Counted from the stretch's first letter, positions 17,608-25,965 are shown. The stretch: 64,000 bases of DNA from TCS55 sp964343505 (GCA_964343505.1 CAYFJU010000005.1:1-64000), one strand, 5' to 3'. Numbers and translations are program-made. Notes: generated from the letters alone by a model not told the origin.

Positions 17608-17705
17608 GTACCTACACTTCGTTTCGGCAGGCAAGCAGAGATGCGAAGAAAATATGGATATATGGAGTAATGGAATAGTGGAAGATCCAACACTCCAGTG
17701 CTCCA
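17608..17705. repeat. Two short palindromic intergenic repeats
   Basis: The 139-bp gap before menG holds two repeat-like units. One is CCTACACTTCGTTTCGGCAGG with flanks, at about 17608-17640. The other is a stem-like element at 17663-17705 with TGGAG / CTCCA ends and inner GGA / TCC steps. TGGAGTAATGGA from the second recurs at 20170-20181 in the gap before menD. They look like dispersed miniature repeats rather than coding sequence. Confidence 0.55.
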
Positions 17706-17732
17706 ATAATCACTTAATAGAATTCTCAAACA

Positions 17733-18479
17733 ATGAATGAATTAAAAACACAAGACTACCCATCCGTCCAAGAAATGTCAGATGATCAGCGGATTGGGAT
17801 TGTTAAAGACATCTTTGCATCGGTGACGGATAGGTATGATTTCTTGAACCGGTTTCTATCAGGGCGTCGCGATGTAGCTTGGCGAAAGCGGACAGTCTCA
17901 GAAATGAACTTTTTTAATACCCATCGATTTTTGGATGTGGCCACCGGGACAGGCGACCTTGCCTTGGATTGTGCAAATACATATCCTGATGTAAACGTGA
18001 TGGGCGTGGATTTCGTTCAGGAGATGGTGGAAAAAGGCAACAAAAAAGTATCCGACCAACAATTGAATGATCGGGTGGAATTAAAATGGGGCGACGCCAC
18101 CAATATTGAATTTGATGACAATTCTTTCGATGTATCAGCCATAGCATTTGGGATTCGAAACATTCCTGACAAAGTAAAAGCCCTTTCTGAAATGAGACGA
18201 ATTATCGTTGAAAATGGTCAGGTCATGGTTTTGGAACTGACCACACCCGAACCTGGATTTTGGCGGAGTACTTACAGTTTTTATCTCAATGGTATGCTCC
18301 CAAAACTGGCCAAACTGTTCACGAAAAATCCTGCAGCCTATGAATACTTGGCGGACTCAATTATGAATTTCCCCACACGGAAAGAATTTGTGGCCCTTAT
18401 GGAATCGGTAGGACTTAAAAATTGCAAGGCGATTCCGTTAACCTTTGGTGTTTGCACATTGTATATCGGAGAGAAATGA
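17733..18479 (+). CDS. menG: Demethylmenaquinone methyltransferase
   Basis: A 248-residue SAM-dependent methyltransferase of the UbiE/MenG type, which methylates demethylmenaquinone in the last step of menaquinone synthesis. The family signature YDFLNRFLSGRRDVAWR lies near residues 34-50, the SAM-binding LDVATGTGDLAL near 68-79, and AFGIRNIPDK, the second UbiE signature, near 138-147. No ubiquinone genes are present and six other men genes follow, so menG is preferred over ubiE. It opens the cluster; its promoter region is crowded with short repeats. Confidence 0.93.
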   Translation: MNELKTQDYPSVQEMSDDQRIGIVKDIFASVTDRYDFLNRFLSGRRDVAWRKRTVSEMNFFNTHRFLDVATGTGDLALDCANTYPDVNVMGVDFVQEMVEKGNKKVSDQQLNDRVELKWGDATNIEFDDNSFDVSAIAFGIRNIPDKVKALSEMRRIIVENGQVMVLELTTPEPGFWRSTYSFYLNGMLPKLAKLFTKNPAAYEYLADSIMNFPTRKEFVALMESVGLKNCKAIPLTFGVCTLYIGEK

Positions 18480-18515
18480 GTTGCCCACGAAACACGCTAA
18501 ATACACGGAATAGTA

Positions 18516-18929
18516 ATGAATAAAGAAAAAGCAATAGCAACAATAAATGCCATGGGTGAAAATACCATGGTGAATCATTTAGGTATTAAAATCACTGATT
18601 TTGGCGATGAATTTATCTGCGGGAAGATGCCGGTGGATCAACGCACAGTTCAGCCCTTTGGATTACTGCATGGTGGTGCATCAGCTACTTTAGCTGAAAC
18701 TTTAGGCAGTATCGCCGGGGGTATGAAAGTGGACCACGAAACACAAACGGTCGTGGGGGTAGAAATCAACTGCAACCATTTGAGATCTGCAAGAGGTGGA
18801 TGGGTCCATGGGAAAGCCGTGCCGATCAAGTTGGGCAGAAAGATCCAGGTGTGGAATATTGAAATCAAAAATGATGATGGGAAAATGGTGGCAACGAGTC
18901 GGTTGACTTTGGCGGTGATAGATAAATGA
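18516..18929 (+). CDS. menI: Hotdog-fold thioesterase, likely DHNA-CoA thioesterase
   Basis: A 137-residue hotdog thioesterase of the PaaI/YdiI type. The core LLHGGASATLAETLGS (His52, Gly53, Gly54 and the catalytic Glu61) is typical of enzymes that hydrolyse 1,4-dihydroxy-2-naphthoyl-CoA to the free acid. The position between menG and menF supports this role. The gap before it contains a CACG-rich short repeat. The assignment rests on fold plus context; a related aromatic-CoA thioesterase specificity would look the same. Confidence 0.83.
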   Translation: MNKEKAIATINAMGENTMVNHLGIKITDFGDEFICGKMPVDQRTVQPFGLLHGGASATLAETLGSIAGGMKVDHETQTVVGVEINCNHLRSARGGWVHGKAVPIKLGRKIQVWNIEIKNDDGKMVATSRLTLAVIDK

Positions 18930-18935
18930 CTTTAT

Positions 18936-18958
18936 CGCAGAGACGCAAGGGCGCAGAG
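18936..18958 (+). repeat. Short intergenic repeat, direct copy
   Basis: A CGCAGAGACGCAAGGGCGCAGAG element fills much of the gap between the thioesterase and menF genes. A near-identical inverted copy lies at 23929-23949 before menC-menE. Confidence 0.65.
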
Positions 18959-18964
18959 AAATAA

Positions 18965-20140
18965 TTGGAAACAATTACAAAAAATATAATTGATTTGAGA
19001 ACCCTATGGGATAGGGTAATTGAAGAAAATGGCTCAGTGGTAGTTTGGCGGTGTCCGAGAGAAGACAAGATTCATTTTTTAGGTGATTTATCTCCTGAGC
19101 CGATCAAAAGTCGAATTAATCTCCAGAAGACGGACATGGGTTTTGTGGTGAGTCCGTTCATGAATCCGGAAGGGAATGAGACGCTTTTTTTGAAGGCGGA
19201 TGTGTATGCCAAGAAGATGGAGGATGGTGTATGGAAGATGGACAAAGGGGAAGAAAAAGTAGGAAGTTCGAAAAGTTCACAGGCCCTGAAATATCATTTG
19301 AATCATCGGCCGGATACGGAGATTTCTGGAGAAAAAGATCATTTCATCAAGATGGTGGAAAATGGAATCAAGGCTATTGAAGATGGTGAATTTGACAAAG
19401 TGGTTTCTGCTCGAACCTATGACGAACCCTTGTCCGAAAATTTTGACATTTTGAATCAGTTTGATCGGTTGGAAAAAGCCTATCCTGAAGCATTTGTAAG
19501 TTTGGTTTCCATACCCAATCGGGGAACGTGGATGGGTGCCACTCCTGAACTTTTGATTGAATCATCAGCTGATCATTTTCGGACTGTGTCCGTGGCAGGG
19601 ACTCAATCCTTTCCATTGGACAAAGATTTATCTGAGGCGGCGTGGAATCAGAAAGAAATTGAAGAACAGGCCATGGTGAGCCGCTATATTATTGAACAAT
19701 TCAAGACTATCCGATTACGGGAATTCACGGAATCCGGGCCCCGATCCGTCCGCGCTGGGAATATGATTCATCTCAAAACAGAATATAATGTGGACCTAAA
19801 TGAAGTCCATTTTCCTGAATTGGGAACAATCATGCTTCATTTACTTCATCCCACATCAGCGGTGTGTGGCATGCCGAAATTTTCTGCTTTGCGATTCATT
19901 GCTGCCCAGGAACATTTGAACCGGGAATTCTATAGCGGGTTTTTAGGTCCCGTGAATATGGACGGTGTGTCCCGACTTTATGTGAATCTTCGCTGTATGC
20001 AAATCCTACAGACGAGGGCAGTTCTTTATGCTGGGGCAGGGATCACACATGATTCAATCCCGGAGAAAGAATGGGAAGAGACAGCCTTGAAGTGCCAGAC
20101 TTTATTGGATGTGATGAATGGGAATACTCATAGTGTTTAA
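18965..20140 (+). CDS. menF: Isochorismate synthase
   Basis: A 391-residue chorismate-binding enzyme that converts chorismate to isochorismate, the entry step of the pathway. Family motifs include SARTYDEPL and GATPELLIE in the middle, AGTQSFP with the conserved Gly-Thr, HLLHPTSAVCGMPK, and the C-terminal REFYSGFLGPV. The reading frame opens with TTG at 18965; no ATG fits upstream. It runs 35 bp after the thioesterase gene, across a repeat. The length suits a stand-alone MenF without a fused lyase. Confidence 0.92.
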   Translation: METITKNIIDLRTLWDRVIEENGSVVVWRCPREDKIHFLGDLSPEPIKSRINLQKTDMGFVVSPFMNPEGNETLFLKADVYAKKMEDGVWKMDKGEEKVGSSKSSQALKYHLNHRPDTEISGEKDHFIKMVENGIKAIEDGEFDKVVSARTYDEPLSENFDILNQFDRLEKAYPEAFVSLVSIPNRGTWMGATPELLIESSADHFRTVSVAGTQSFPLDKDLSEAAWNQKEIEEQAMVSRYIIEQFKTIRLREFTESGPRSVRAGNMIHLKTEYNVDLNEVHFPELGTIMLHLLHPTSAVCGMPKFSALRFIAAQEHLNREFYSGFLGPVNMDGVSRLYVNLRCMQILQTRAVLYAGAGITHDSIPEKEWEETALKCQTLLDVMNGNTHSV

Positions 20141-20229
20141 GTATGAGAGTGTTCGAGTATTCAGGGTAGTGGAGTAATGGATTAATGGTAGAACCATATT
20201 TGCAAAAGTTACTTACTTCCCTAAAGTGT

Positions 20230-20269
20230 GAAAATCCTTAACACATGAACACTTCTAACACTTTAACAC
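20230..20269 (+). repeat. Repeat copy that carries the menD start codon
   Basis: The stretch AAAATCCTTAACAC then ATGAACACTTCTAACACTTT and AACACC is a variant of the repeat at 22950-22988, where the equivalent of the ATG reads GTG. It supplies the menD start and the first nine codons (MNTSNTLTP). Confidence 0.65.
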
Positions 20270-21996
20270 CAATAGAAAACACCCAACATATTTATGACCT
20301 TGTGGGACTTTGTGCTGAGTTTGGCGTGGAGAAAGCAATGGTGTGTCCCGGTTCTCGGTGCGCCCCTTTGCTGATTGGCTTTGGAAAGCATCCATCTATT
20401 GAGACTATTTCAGTCACAGATGAACGGTCGGCTGGATTCATAGGATTAGGATTGGCTCAGCAGTCCGGGAAGCCTGTGGCGTTGGTCTGCACATCCGGGA
20501 CAGCAGCCCTGAATTTCGCTCCGGCAGTGACAGAAGCATTTTACCAACATGTGCCATTGATTGTGCTCACGGCAGATCGCCCGCCAGAATGGATTGACCA
20601 ATGGGATGGGCAAACGATTCGTCAGAAACATATTTACATGGATCATGTGAAGGGGAGTTTTGTCTGTGATGAAGAAAATGTGGATTTGGGGGAGAAGGCT
20701 TTGGCATTGGTACGGAATGACGCACCGGGGCCGGTGCATTTGAATATTCCGATTCGAGAGCCGTTTTATCCGGAAACTTTTAGTGAAATTTCTTTTGCCC
20801 CAAAAGGCACCCGCCTTCGCTCTACTACGGACGGGCAAGCGAAGAACACGGAAAGTTTATTTGATAAAGTTGATGAATTGGTTTGGGGTGAGTTTGCATC
20901 CCTTTTGAATTCATCGGATAAGGTGATGGTTTTGGGTGGGCAGATGGAGCCGAGTGATGATTTGGTGGATTTGCTTGATCAGTTGGATGTACCGGTTATT
21001 GGGGACGTTATTTCTAATTTGCATGGGGTGGATGGGGTAATCAAGTCTGCGGATCTCTTATTTAAAAATGGAGTTACAACAAAAGGCCTGCCAGCCCTTC
21101 GGGAGCAGGCTGGCACAAAATTCACAAAAAGTTTTCAACCTGATTTTTTGGTTACGTTTGGGCGGTCGGTTATTTCAAAAAATCTGAAATTGTTTTTGAG
21201 ACAATATAAACCAAAGGTCCATTGGCATATTGGATTGGGAATGGTAGGAAATCCGTTTCAATCTTTGACCAGAATTGTAGAGGTAGAGCCGGTGGCATTT
21301 TTCAAAAAATGGGTGAATGAATTGGCCACAAAAGGCCTGCCAGCCCTTCGGGAGCAGGCTGGCACAGAAAGCACAAAAAGAAATGAATATTTGGATTTGT
21401 TTTTGGTCAATCAGAATGAACTGGATGAAGCGTTTGAGCAAAATCTAAACGATTCGGAGTTTAATTATTTTTCTGCTGTCCGAAAAGTGATGAACCAACT
21501 CCCAAAACAATCTGTCCTGCATCTTGGGAATAGCATGCCGGTTCGCATTGCGAATTTGATTGGATTAGATGATCCGACTGTTGATGTCTGGTGTAATCGC
21601 GGCACATCCGGAATTGATGGCATTCTTAGTACTACCGTGGGTCATGCTCTAGCCAACTCCAGCCGAAAACACATACTCATCATCGGAGACTTATCTTTTT
21701 TTTACGATCGGAATGGATTGTGGTTAAATCATGAATTTCCTTCCAATTTGCAAATCGTTATTTTGAATGATTCCGGTGGGGGCATTTTCAATATGATCCC
21801 CGGGCCGTCATCCCAAGGCGAATTAACCAAATTATTCACTACGCCCCACCATCGCACGGCGGAACTCACGGCAAAAGAATTTGGATTGGACTATCGAACC
21901 GCCGCATCCTTGGAAGAAATTGATGTATGGAAAGCAGGTATCCTGGAAATATTTACGGACATGAAAACAAACACGAAGGTTTTTAAAAATTTTTAA
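20245..21996 (+). CDS. menD: 2-succinyl-5-enolpyruvyl-6-hydroxy-3-cyclohexene-1-carboxylate synthase
   Basis: A thiamine-diphosphate enzyme of 583 residues that condenses isochorismate with 2-oxoglutarate. It has the N-terminal CPGSRCAPL motif, TDERSAGFIGLGLAQ with the ThDP-activating Glu, SGTAALNFAPAV, and a C-terminal ThDP/Mg site near IIGDLSFFYDRNGLW plus LNDSGGGIFNMIPG. The middle domain carries two identical 13-residue inserts (residues 279-291 and 362-374, TKGLPALREQAGT) encoded by a palindromic DNA repeat, plus a third repeat-like stretch near 189-205. The catalytic motifs are intact, so the enzyme may work despite the inserts. The start lies inside another repeat. Confidence 0.93.
   Translation: MNTSNTLTPIENTQHIYDLVGLCAEFGVEKAMVCPGSRCAPLLIGFGKHPSIETISVTDERSAGFIGLGLAQQSGKPVALVCTSGTAALNFAPAVTEAFYQHVPLIVLTADRPPEWIDQWDGQTIRQKHIYMDHVKGSFVCDEENVDLGEKALALVRNDAPGPVHLNIPIREPFYPETFSEISFAPKGTRLRSTTDGQAKNTESLFDKVDELVWGEFASLLNSSDKVMVLGGQMEPSDDLVDLLDQLDVPVIGDVISNLHGVDGVIKSADLLFKNGVTTKGLPALREQAGTKFTKSFQPDFLVTFGRSVISKNLKLFLRQYKPKVHWHIGLGMVGNPFQSLTRIVEVEPVAFFKKWVNELATKGLPALREQAGTESTKRNEYLDLFLVNQNELDEAFEQNLNDSEFNYFSAVRKVMNQLPKQSVLHLGNSMPVRIANLIGLDDPTVDVWCNRGTSGIDGILSTTVGHALANSSRKHILIIGDLSFFYDRNGLWLNHEFPSNLQIVILNDSGGGIFNMIPGPSSQGELTKLFTTPHHRTAELTAKEFGLDYRTAASLEEIDVWKAGILEIFTDMKTNTKVFKNF
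20810..20844 (+). repeat. Palindromic repeat inside menD (third type)
   Basis: CCGCCTTCGC ... GCAAGCGAAG with CTTCGC/GCGAAG arms sits in frame inside menD and encodes roughly TRLRSTTDGQAK. The sequence style is that of an intergenic repeat, not of a MenD domain. It differs from the pair at 21079 and 21328. Confidence 0.55.
21079..21117 (+). repeat. In-frame palindromic element in menD, copy 1
   Basis: A 39-bp unit with GCCAGCC / GGCTGGC arms around an 11-nt loop encodes TKGLPALREQAGT at residues 279-291. It is identical over all 39 bases to copy 2. Confidence 0.9.
21328..21366 (+). repeat. In-frame palindromic element in menD, copy 2
   Basis: Identical to copy 1 and placed exactly 249 bp downstream, in the same reading frame (residues 362-374). 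The flanking menD sequence is not duplicated, so this is insertion of an element rather than tandem duplication of a gene segment. Confidence 0.9.
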
Positions 21997-22036
21997 GTGT
22001 TTCCGTGTTCAGATGTTCTCGATCATGAACACAGCG

Positions 22037-22060
22037 ACACGTGAACACTCTAACACTTTA
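22037..22060 (+). repeat. Intergenic repeat before menB
   Basis: ACACGTGAACACTCTAACAC plus TTTA, the same repeat family as the copies at 20230 and 22950. An AAGGAG ribosome binding site for menB follows directly. Confidence 0.65.
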
Positions 22061-22074
22061 TTAAGGAGTAAACT

Positions 22075-22899
22075 ATGAATTGGAAACAGAACTGGGAAAC
22101 CATCAGAGAATATGATGAAATCACATTCGAGTTTTTTGAAGGGATTGCCAAAATCAGCATCAATCGGCCGGAGAAACATAATGCTTTTACACCGCAAACG
22201 GTGAAAGAAATGATTGACGCCATGAACATTTGCAGGGACGACACAAATATCGAAGTCATCGTATTTACCGGCGAAGGGGGCAAGGCCTTTTGCAGTGGCG
22301 GAGATCAGGGCGTACGGGGTCATGGTGGTTACGTGGGCAAAGATGAAGTCCCGCGACTGAATGTACTGGATCTTCAAAAACAGATTCGATCCATTCCAAA
22401 AGCCGTAATCGCAGCCGTAGCTGGTTGGTCTATCGGCGGTGGCCATGTGCTCCATGTGGTGTGTGATTTAACTATTGCAGCGGAAAATGCCATGTTTGGC
22501 CAAACTGGTCCGAAAGTGGGATCGTTCGACGGTGGATTCGGGGCATCATATTTAGCAAGAAGTGTGGGACAGAAAAAAGCGCGTGAAATCTGGTTCTTAT
22601 GTGATCAATATGATGCTCAACAAGCGTTGGATATGGGTTTGGTGAACACGGTTGTTCCTTTGGATGAATTGGAAGATACCTTCATTGCATGGGCGAAAAA
22701 GATTCAAGAAAAATCACCCTTAGCCATTCGTATGTTAAAAGCGTCTTTCAATGCAGAGTTAGATGGTCAGGCCGGAATCCAGGAATTGGCAGGGAATTCC
22801 ACCTTGCTTTATTATTTATCCGATGAAGCGAAGGAAGGGAAAAATGCCTTTATGGAGAAACGTAAACCGGACTTTTCGAAATATCCCAAGTTCCCTTGA
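22075..22899 (+). CDS. menB: 1,4-dihydroxy-2-naphthoyl-CoA synthase
   Basis: A 274-residue crotonase-fold enzyme that closes the second ring of the naphthoquinone from o-succinylbenzoyl-CoA. It shows INRPEKHNAFTPQTV, the oxyanion-hole stretch FCSGGDQGVRG specific to MenB, AGWSIGGGHVLH, and FGQTGPKVGSFDGGFG, with the YLARSVGQKKAREIWFL segment typical of the family. The length matches MenB (about 270-285). It is preceded by a good AAGGAG site and a repeat-filled gap. Confidence 0.96.
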   Translation: MNWKQNWETIREYDEITFEFFEGIAKISINRPEKHNAFTPQTVKEMIDAMNICRDDTNIEVIVFTGEGGKAFCSGGDQGVRGHGGYVGKDEVPRLNVLDLQKQIRSIPKAVIAAVAGWSIGGGHVLHVVCDLTIAAENAMFGQTGPKVGSFDGGFGASYLARSVGQKKAREIWFLCDQYDAQQALDMGLVNTVVPLDELEDTFIAWAKKIQEKSPLAIRMLKASFNAELDGQAGIQELAGNSTLLYYLSDEAKEGKNAFMEKRKPDFSKYPKFP

Positions 22900-22921
22900 T
22901 TCGAGGTGTTCTTGTTGATTT

Positions 22922-22972
22922 GTGTTCACGTGTTCGTAACGTAAAAAGGAAAATCCTTTGACACGTGAACAC
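22922..22972. repeat. Inverted repeat pair between menB and menA
   Basis: Perfect 12-bp arms GTGTTCACGTGT (22922-22933) and ACACGTGAACAC (22961-22972) flank a small hairpin AAAGGA-AAA-TCCTTT (22945-22959). The right arm belongs to the intergenic repeat at 22950. It may fold in the transcript, but no T-tract follows, so a terminator is not claimed. Confidence 0.65.
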
Positions 22973-22988
22973 TCTAACACTTTAACAC
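22950..22988 (+). repeat. Intergenic repeat before menA
   Basis: AAAATCCTTTGACACGTGAA followed by CACTCTAACACTTTAACAC is the fullest copy of the family seen before menD, menB and menA, with a weak copy near 65-87. Confidence 0.65.
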
Positions 22989-22998
22989 AATTTTTATT

Positions 22999-23886
22999 AT
23001 GAAATGGATTAACGCATTCCGGCTTCGAACTCTCCCCTTGGCCTTTTCCTGTATCATTATGGGCAGTGGATTGGCTATGGCGGATGGGCAGTTCAACTCG
23101 ATTGTATTCGTCTTGGCATTGGTAACCACTTTATTCCTGCAAATCCTTTCAAACCTTGCCAATGATTATGGTGATTTCATGAAAGGAACGGATAATGAAG
23201 ACAGGGTTGGCCCGGACAGAACCATGCAATCAGGACTCATCACCAAGAGTGAAATGATCAAAGCCATGTGGATGATTGCGCTTCTATGTTCCATATTCGG
23301 TGTGTGGCTCATTTATGAAGGAACCATTGGGTTAGATCTGAAAAAGGCGGGACTCTTTGCCATCCTTGGGCTCACTGCCATGGGTGCGGCGGTGAAATAT
23401 ACAATGGGGAAAAATCCGTATGGCTATGCTGGGCTTGGGGATATTTTTGTTTTTCTATTCTTCGGTTGGCTGGGTGTGATGGGTTCTTACTTTTTGCATA
23501 CCCATTCCTTTGACTGGGAATTGCTCCTGCCCGCTTCATCCATTGGATTGTTCACCACAGCCGTTTTGAATATCAACAATATGCGGGATCATGAAGCGGA
23601 TGCAAAGTCCGGGAAAAATACATTAGTTGTACGAATCGGATTGGAACAGGCCAAATTATATCATAAAGTGTTGATCTTTGGCGGGATTCTTCTGGCGTTG
23701 GCCTATGTGATCCCCAGTAAGGATTATGCCCATTATCTTTTTCTCGTCACCTTCCCCTTATTTTTTAGTGCTGTGCAAGATATCAAATGCAGGCCTGATT
23801 TTCAGAACTTTGATCCATTCCTGAAAAAACAAGCCATCGCGACCTTTCTGTTTTCCATATTGTTTGTGGTGGGATTAATTCTATGA
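22999..23886 (+). CDS. menA: 1,4-dihydroxy-2-naphthoate polyprenyltransferase
   Basis: A 295-residue UbiA-superfamily membrane prenyltransferase that attaches the isoprenoid tail to dihydroxynaphthoate. The first Asp-rich motif NLANDYGDFMKGTDNEDRVGP and the second NINNMRDHEADAKSGKNTL bind the Mg-diphosphate. About eight or nine hydrophobic helices are visible. The opening MKWINAFRLRTLPLA is typical for MenA. It has no convincing Shine-Dalgarno after the repeat-rich gap. Confidence 0.95.
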   Translation: MKWINAFRLRTLPLAFSCIIMGSGLAMADGQFNSIVFVLALVTTLFLQILSNLANDYGDFMKGTDNEDRVGPDRTMQSGLITKSEMIKAMWMIALLCSIFGVWLIYEGTIGLDLKKAGLFAILGLTAMGAAVKYTMGKNPYGYAGLGDIFVFLFFGWLGVMGSYFLHTHSFDWELLLPASSIGLFTTAVLNINNMRDHEADAKSGKNTLVVRIGLEQAKLYHKVLIFGGILLALAYVIPSKDYAHYLFLVTFPLFFSAVQDIKCRPDFQNFDPFLKKQAIATFLFSILFVVGLIL

Positions 23887-23928
23887 TTCAGCCACGAAGA
23901 CACGGAAATACGAAGAATAAATTATCTT

Positions 23929-23949
23929 GGCGTCTCTGCGCCTTTGCGT
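23929..23949 (-). repeat. Short intergenic repeat, inverted copy
   Basis: Inverted relative to the copy at 18936-18958: ACGCAAAGGCGCAGAG on the minus strand differs by one base. It abuts the menC-menE start. Confidence 0.65.
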
Positions 23950-23958
23950 AAGAATAAA

Positions 23959-25917
23959 ATGAAAGCCCATTGGACCAAACGAACACTCTATTTTAAACAA
24001 TCAGCAGGCACATCTCGGGGTATCATGAAAACTCGGGATGTTTGGCTGATCACCTTGTCCAAAGATGGCATTATTGGTATTGGTGAATGTGCACCGTTGC
24101 CGGGATTGAGCATTGATAATCTGGATCAAATAGAATCTAAACTGGATAAAGTCTGCAGGGATCCAAATCACTATTTGAATGACTTACCTCAACTGATTGA
24201 ATTCCCTTCCATTCGATTTGGTTTAGAAATGGCACAATTGGATTTGATGAATGGGGGTGGACAAAATTATTTTCATGAATTTTCGCCCATTGATATTAAT
24301 GGATTGATCTGGATGGGCGATCCGGATTTCATGATGCGCCAATTTGAACAGAAATTGGTGGAAGGGTGGAAATGTCTTAAAATGAAAATCGGCGCCTTGG
24401 ATTTTGAAAAAGAATTGGAAATCCTGCGTTTCATTCGATCTAGATTTAACCAAAACAAATTGGAACTCCGCGTGGATGCCAATGGTGCATTTTCAAAAAG
24501 GGATGTCCATGAAAAACTGGATCAATTGGCCCCCTTGGGGCTTCACTCCATCGAGCAACCCATCAAACCGGGGCAGTGGGACTTGCTTTCTAAATTATGT
24601 CAATCGTCACGCGTTCCCATTGCCTTGGATGAAGAATTGATTCCCCTAGTATGTGAAGATGACAGAGTTGCAATGCTGGACAAAGTGAATCCCCAATACT
24701 TGGTTCTGAAACCGAGTTTGTTGGGCGGATTTTCAGAATCTGAAAAATGGATTCAACTGGCAAAAGAGCGAAATATTGGTTGGTGGGTGACTTCGGCACT
24801 GGAATCCAATATCGGTTTAAATGCGATTGGTCAATGGACATCCAAATTGAAGCCAAAGGGATTTCAAGGACTGGGAACCGGGCAGCTATTTATAAAAAAT
24901 ATTCCATCCAATTTGACCGTTAACGGGGGAGAATTATCAAAGGACCCATCTCCCATCTGGGATGATGTGAATCGTTTCATCTCCGAATGGTTTAGTCTTG
25001 GGGATACCATGACGCTTCAGACATCCGGCTCCACCGGGAAGCCCAAATCCATTTCGGTGCAAAAAGAATTGATGCAAAATTCTACCGAACTCACAGGAAA
25101 AACATTTGGATTAAAAGCCGGGGAGTCCACTTTACTCTGCATGCCCATGAAATTTGTGGCGGGGAAAATGATGGTGGTTCGTGCCTTGGAATTGGGCTTG
25201 GATTTAAAGGTGGTGGAGCCATCATCCACACCGCTGGACGGCATGAATGAATCCATTGATTTTGCTGCCATGGTCCCGTTGCAATTAGAGAATTCTTTGG
25301 ACCATTTAAATAAAGTAAAAACGCTCATTGTAGGTGGGGGACAGGTGAACCCTACCTTGATTAAATCTTTGGAGTCCATTTCGACCCAGGTTTTTGAATC
25401 CTACGGCATGACGGAAACATTGACCCACGTGGCCATCAAACCATTGAATGGCCCCCAAAAATCTGACTTATTTCACGCACTCGATGGTATTCATTTTGAA
25501 ACCGATGATCGGGGTTGTTTGGCCATCCACGCGCCCATGCTCAATCCAAACCCAATTGTGACCAACGACTTGGTTGAATGTGTCAACGAAAAATTCTTTC
25601 GCTGGTTGGGGCGAATTGACAATGTGATTAATTCCGGGGGCATCAAAATTATCCCGGAAGTAGTGGAAGCAAAACTAACTGCATCCATTCCGGATCGGCG
25701 GTTTTTTATCGCCGGCATACCTGATGAATCTATGGGTGAAAAAGTAGTGTTGGTGGTGGAAGGGGATGAAACAGAGATTAAACTTGATTCGCTGGATAAA
25801 TTTGAACAGCCGAAAGAGATTTATTATGTTTCTGAATTCTCAGAAACACCATCCGGGAAAATCCATCGGGAACAATCCTCGAGATTTATTGCGAGAGATA
25901 AACGGCCCCCCGCGTAG
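23959..25917 (+). CDS. menCE: Fused o-succinylbenzoate synthase / o-succinylbenzoate-CoA ligase
   Basis: A bifunctional 652-residue protein. Residues about 1-315 are MenC, an enolase-superfamily dehydratase (LKMKIG lysines, VDANGA Asp, IEQPI Glu, ALDEEL Asp, VLKPSL Lys). Residues about 325-652 are a short MenE ligase (P-loop TSGSTGKPKS, ESYGMTETLTHVA, LGRIDNVINSGG, TPSGKIHR Lys). The two carry out successive steps. The MenE half lacks much of the usual N-terminal domain. The ATG at 23959 is favoured over an in-frame TTG at 23944. The stop lies inside a hairpin that probably ends the men transcript. Confidence 0.92.
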   Translation: MKAHWTKRTLYFKQSAGTSRGIMKTRDVWLITLSKDGIIGIGECAPLPGLSIDNLDQIESKLDKVCRDPNHYLNDLPQLIEFPSIRFGLEMAQLDLMNGGGQNYFHEFSPIDINGLIWMGDPDFMMRQFEQKLVEGWKCLKMKIGALDFEKELEILRFIRSRFNQNKLELRVDANGAFSKRDVHEKLDQLAPLGLHSIEQPIKPGQWDLLSKLCQSSRVPIALDEELIPLVCEDDRVAMLDKVNPQYLVLKPSLLGGFSESEKWIQLAKERNIGWWVTSALESNIGLNAIGQWTSKLKPKGFQGLGTGQLFIKNIPSNLTVNGGELSKDPSPIWDDVNRFISEWFSLGDTMTLQTSGSTGKPKSISVQKELMQNSTELTGKTFGLKAGESTLLCMPMKFVAGKMMVVRALELGLDLKVVEPSSTPLDGMNESIDFAAMVPLQLENSLDHLNKVKTLIVGGGQVNPTLIKSLESISTQVFESYGMTETLTHVAIKPLNGPQKSDLFHALDGIHFETDDRGCLAIHAPMLNPNPIVTNDLVECVNEKFFRWLGRIDNVINSGGIKIIPEVVEAKLTASIPDRRFFIAGIPDESMGEKVVLVVEGDETEIKLDSLDKFEQPKEIYYVSEFSETPSGKIHREQSSRFIARDKRPPA

Positions 25918-25929
25918 GGAGGCCGTTTT
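25900..25929. terminator. Terminator hairpin overlapping the menCE stop
   Basis: AAACGGCC / GGCCGTTTT arms enclose the last codons and the TAG of menCE, with extra CCC/GGG pairing. The T-run on the plus strand is short, and the mirrored A-run could serve the converging flavodoxin gene, so it may act in both directions. Confidence 0.65.
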
Positions 25930-25965
25930 GAGAGGTAGGAAGCCTCCGTTGAGAGGCCTCTCGAT

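Noticed and set aside
17594..23958. CRISPR array in the repeat-rich menaquinone gaps
   Set aside because: The repeats are scattered one per gap with no regular spacers and no cas genes.
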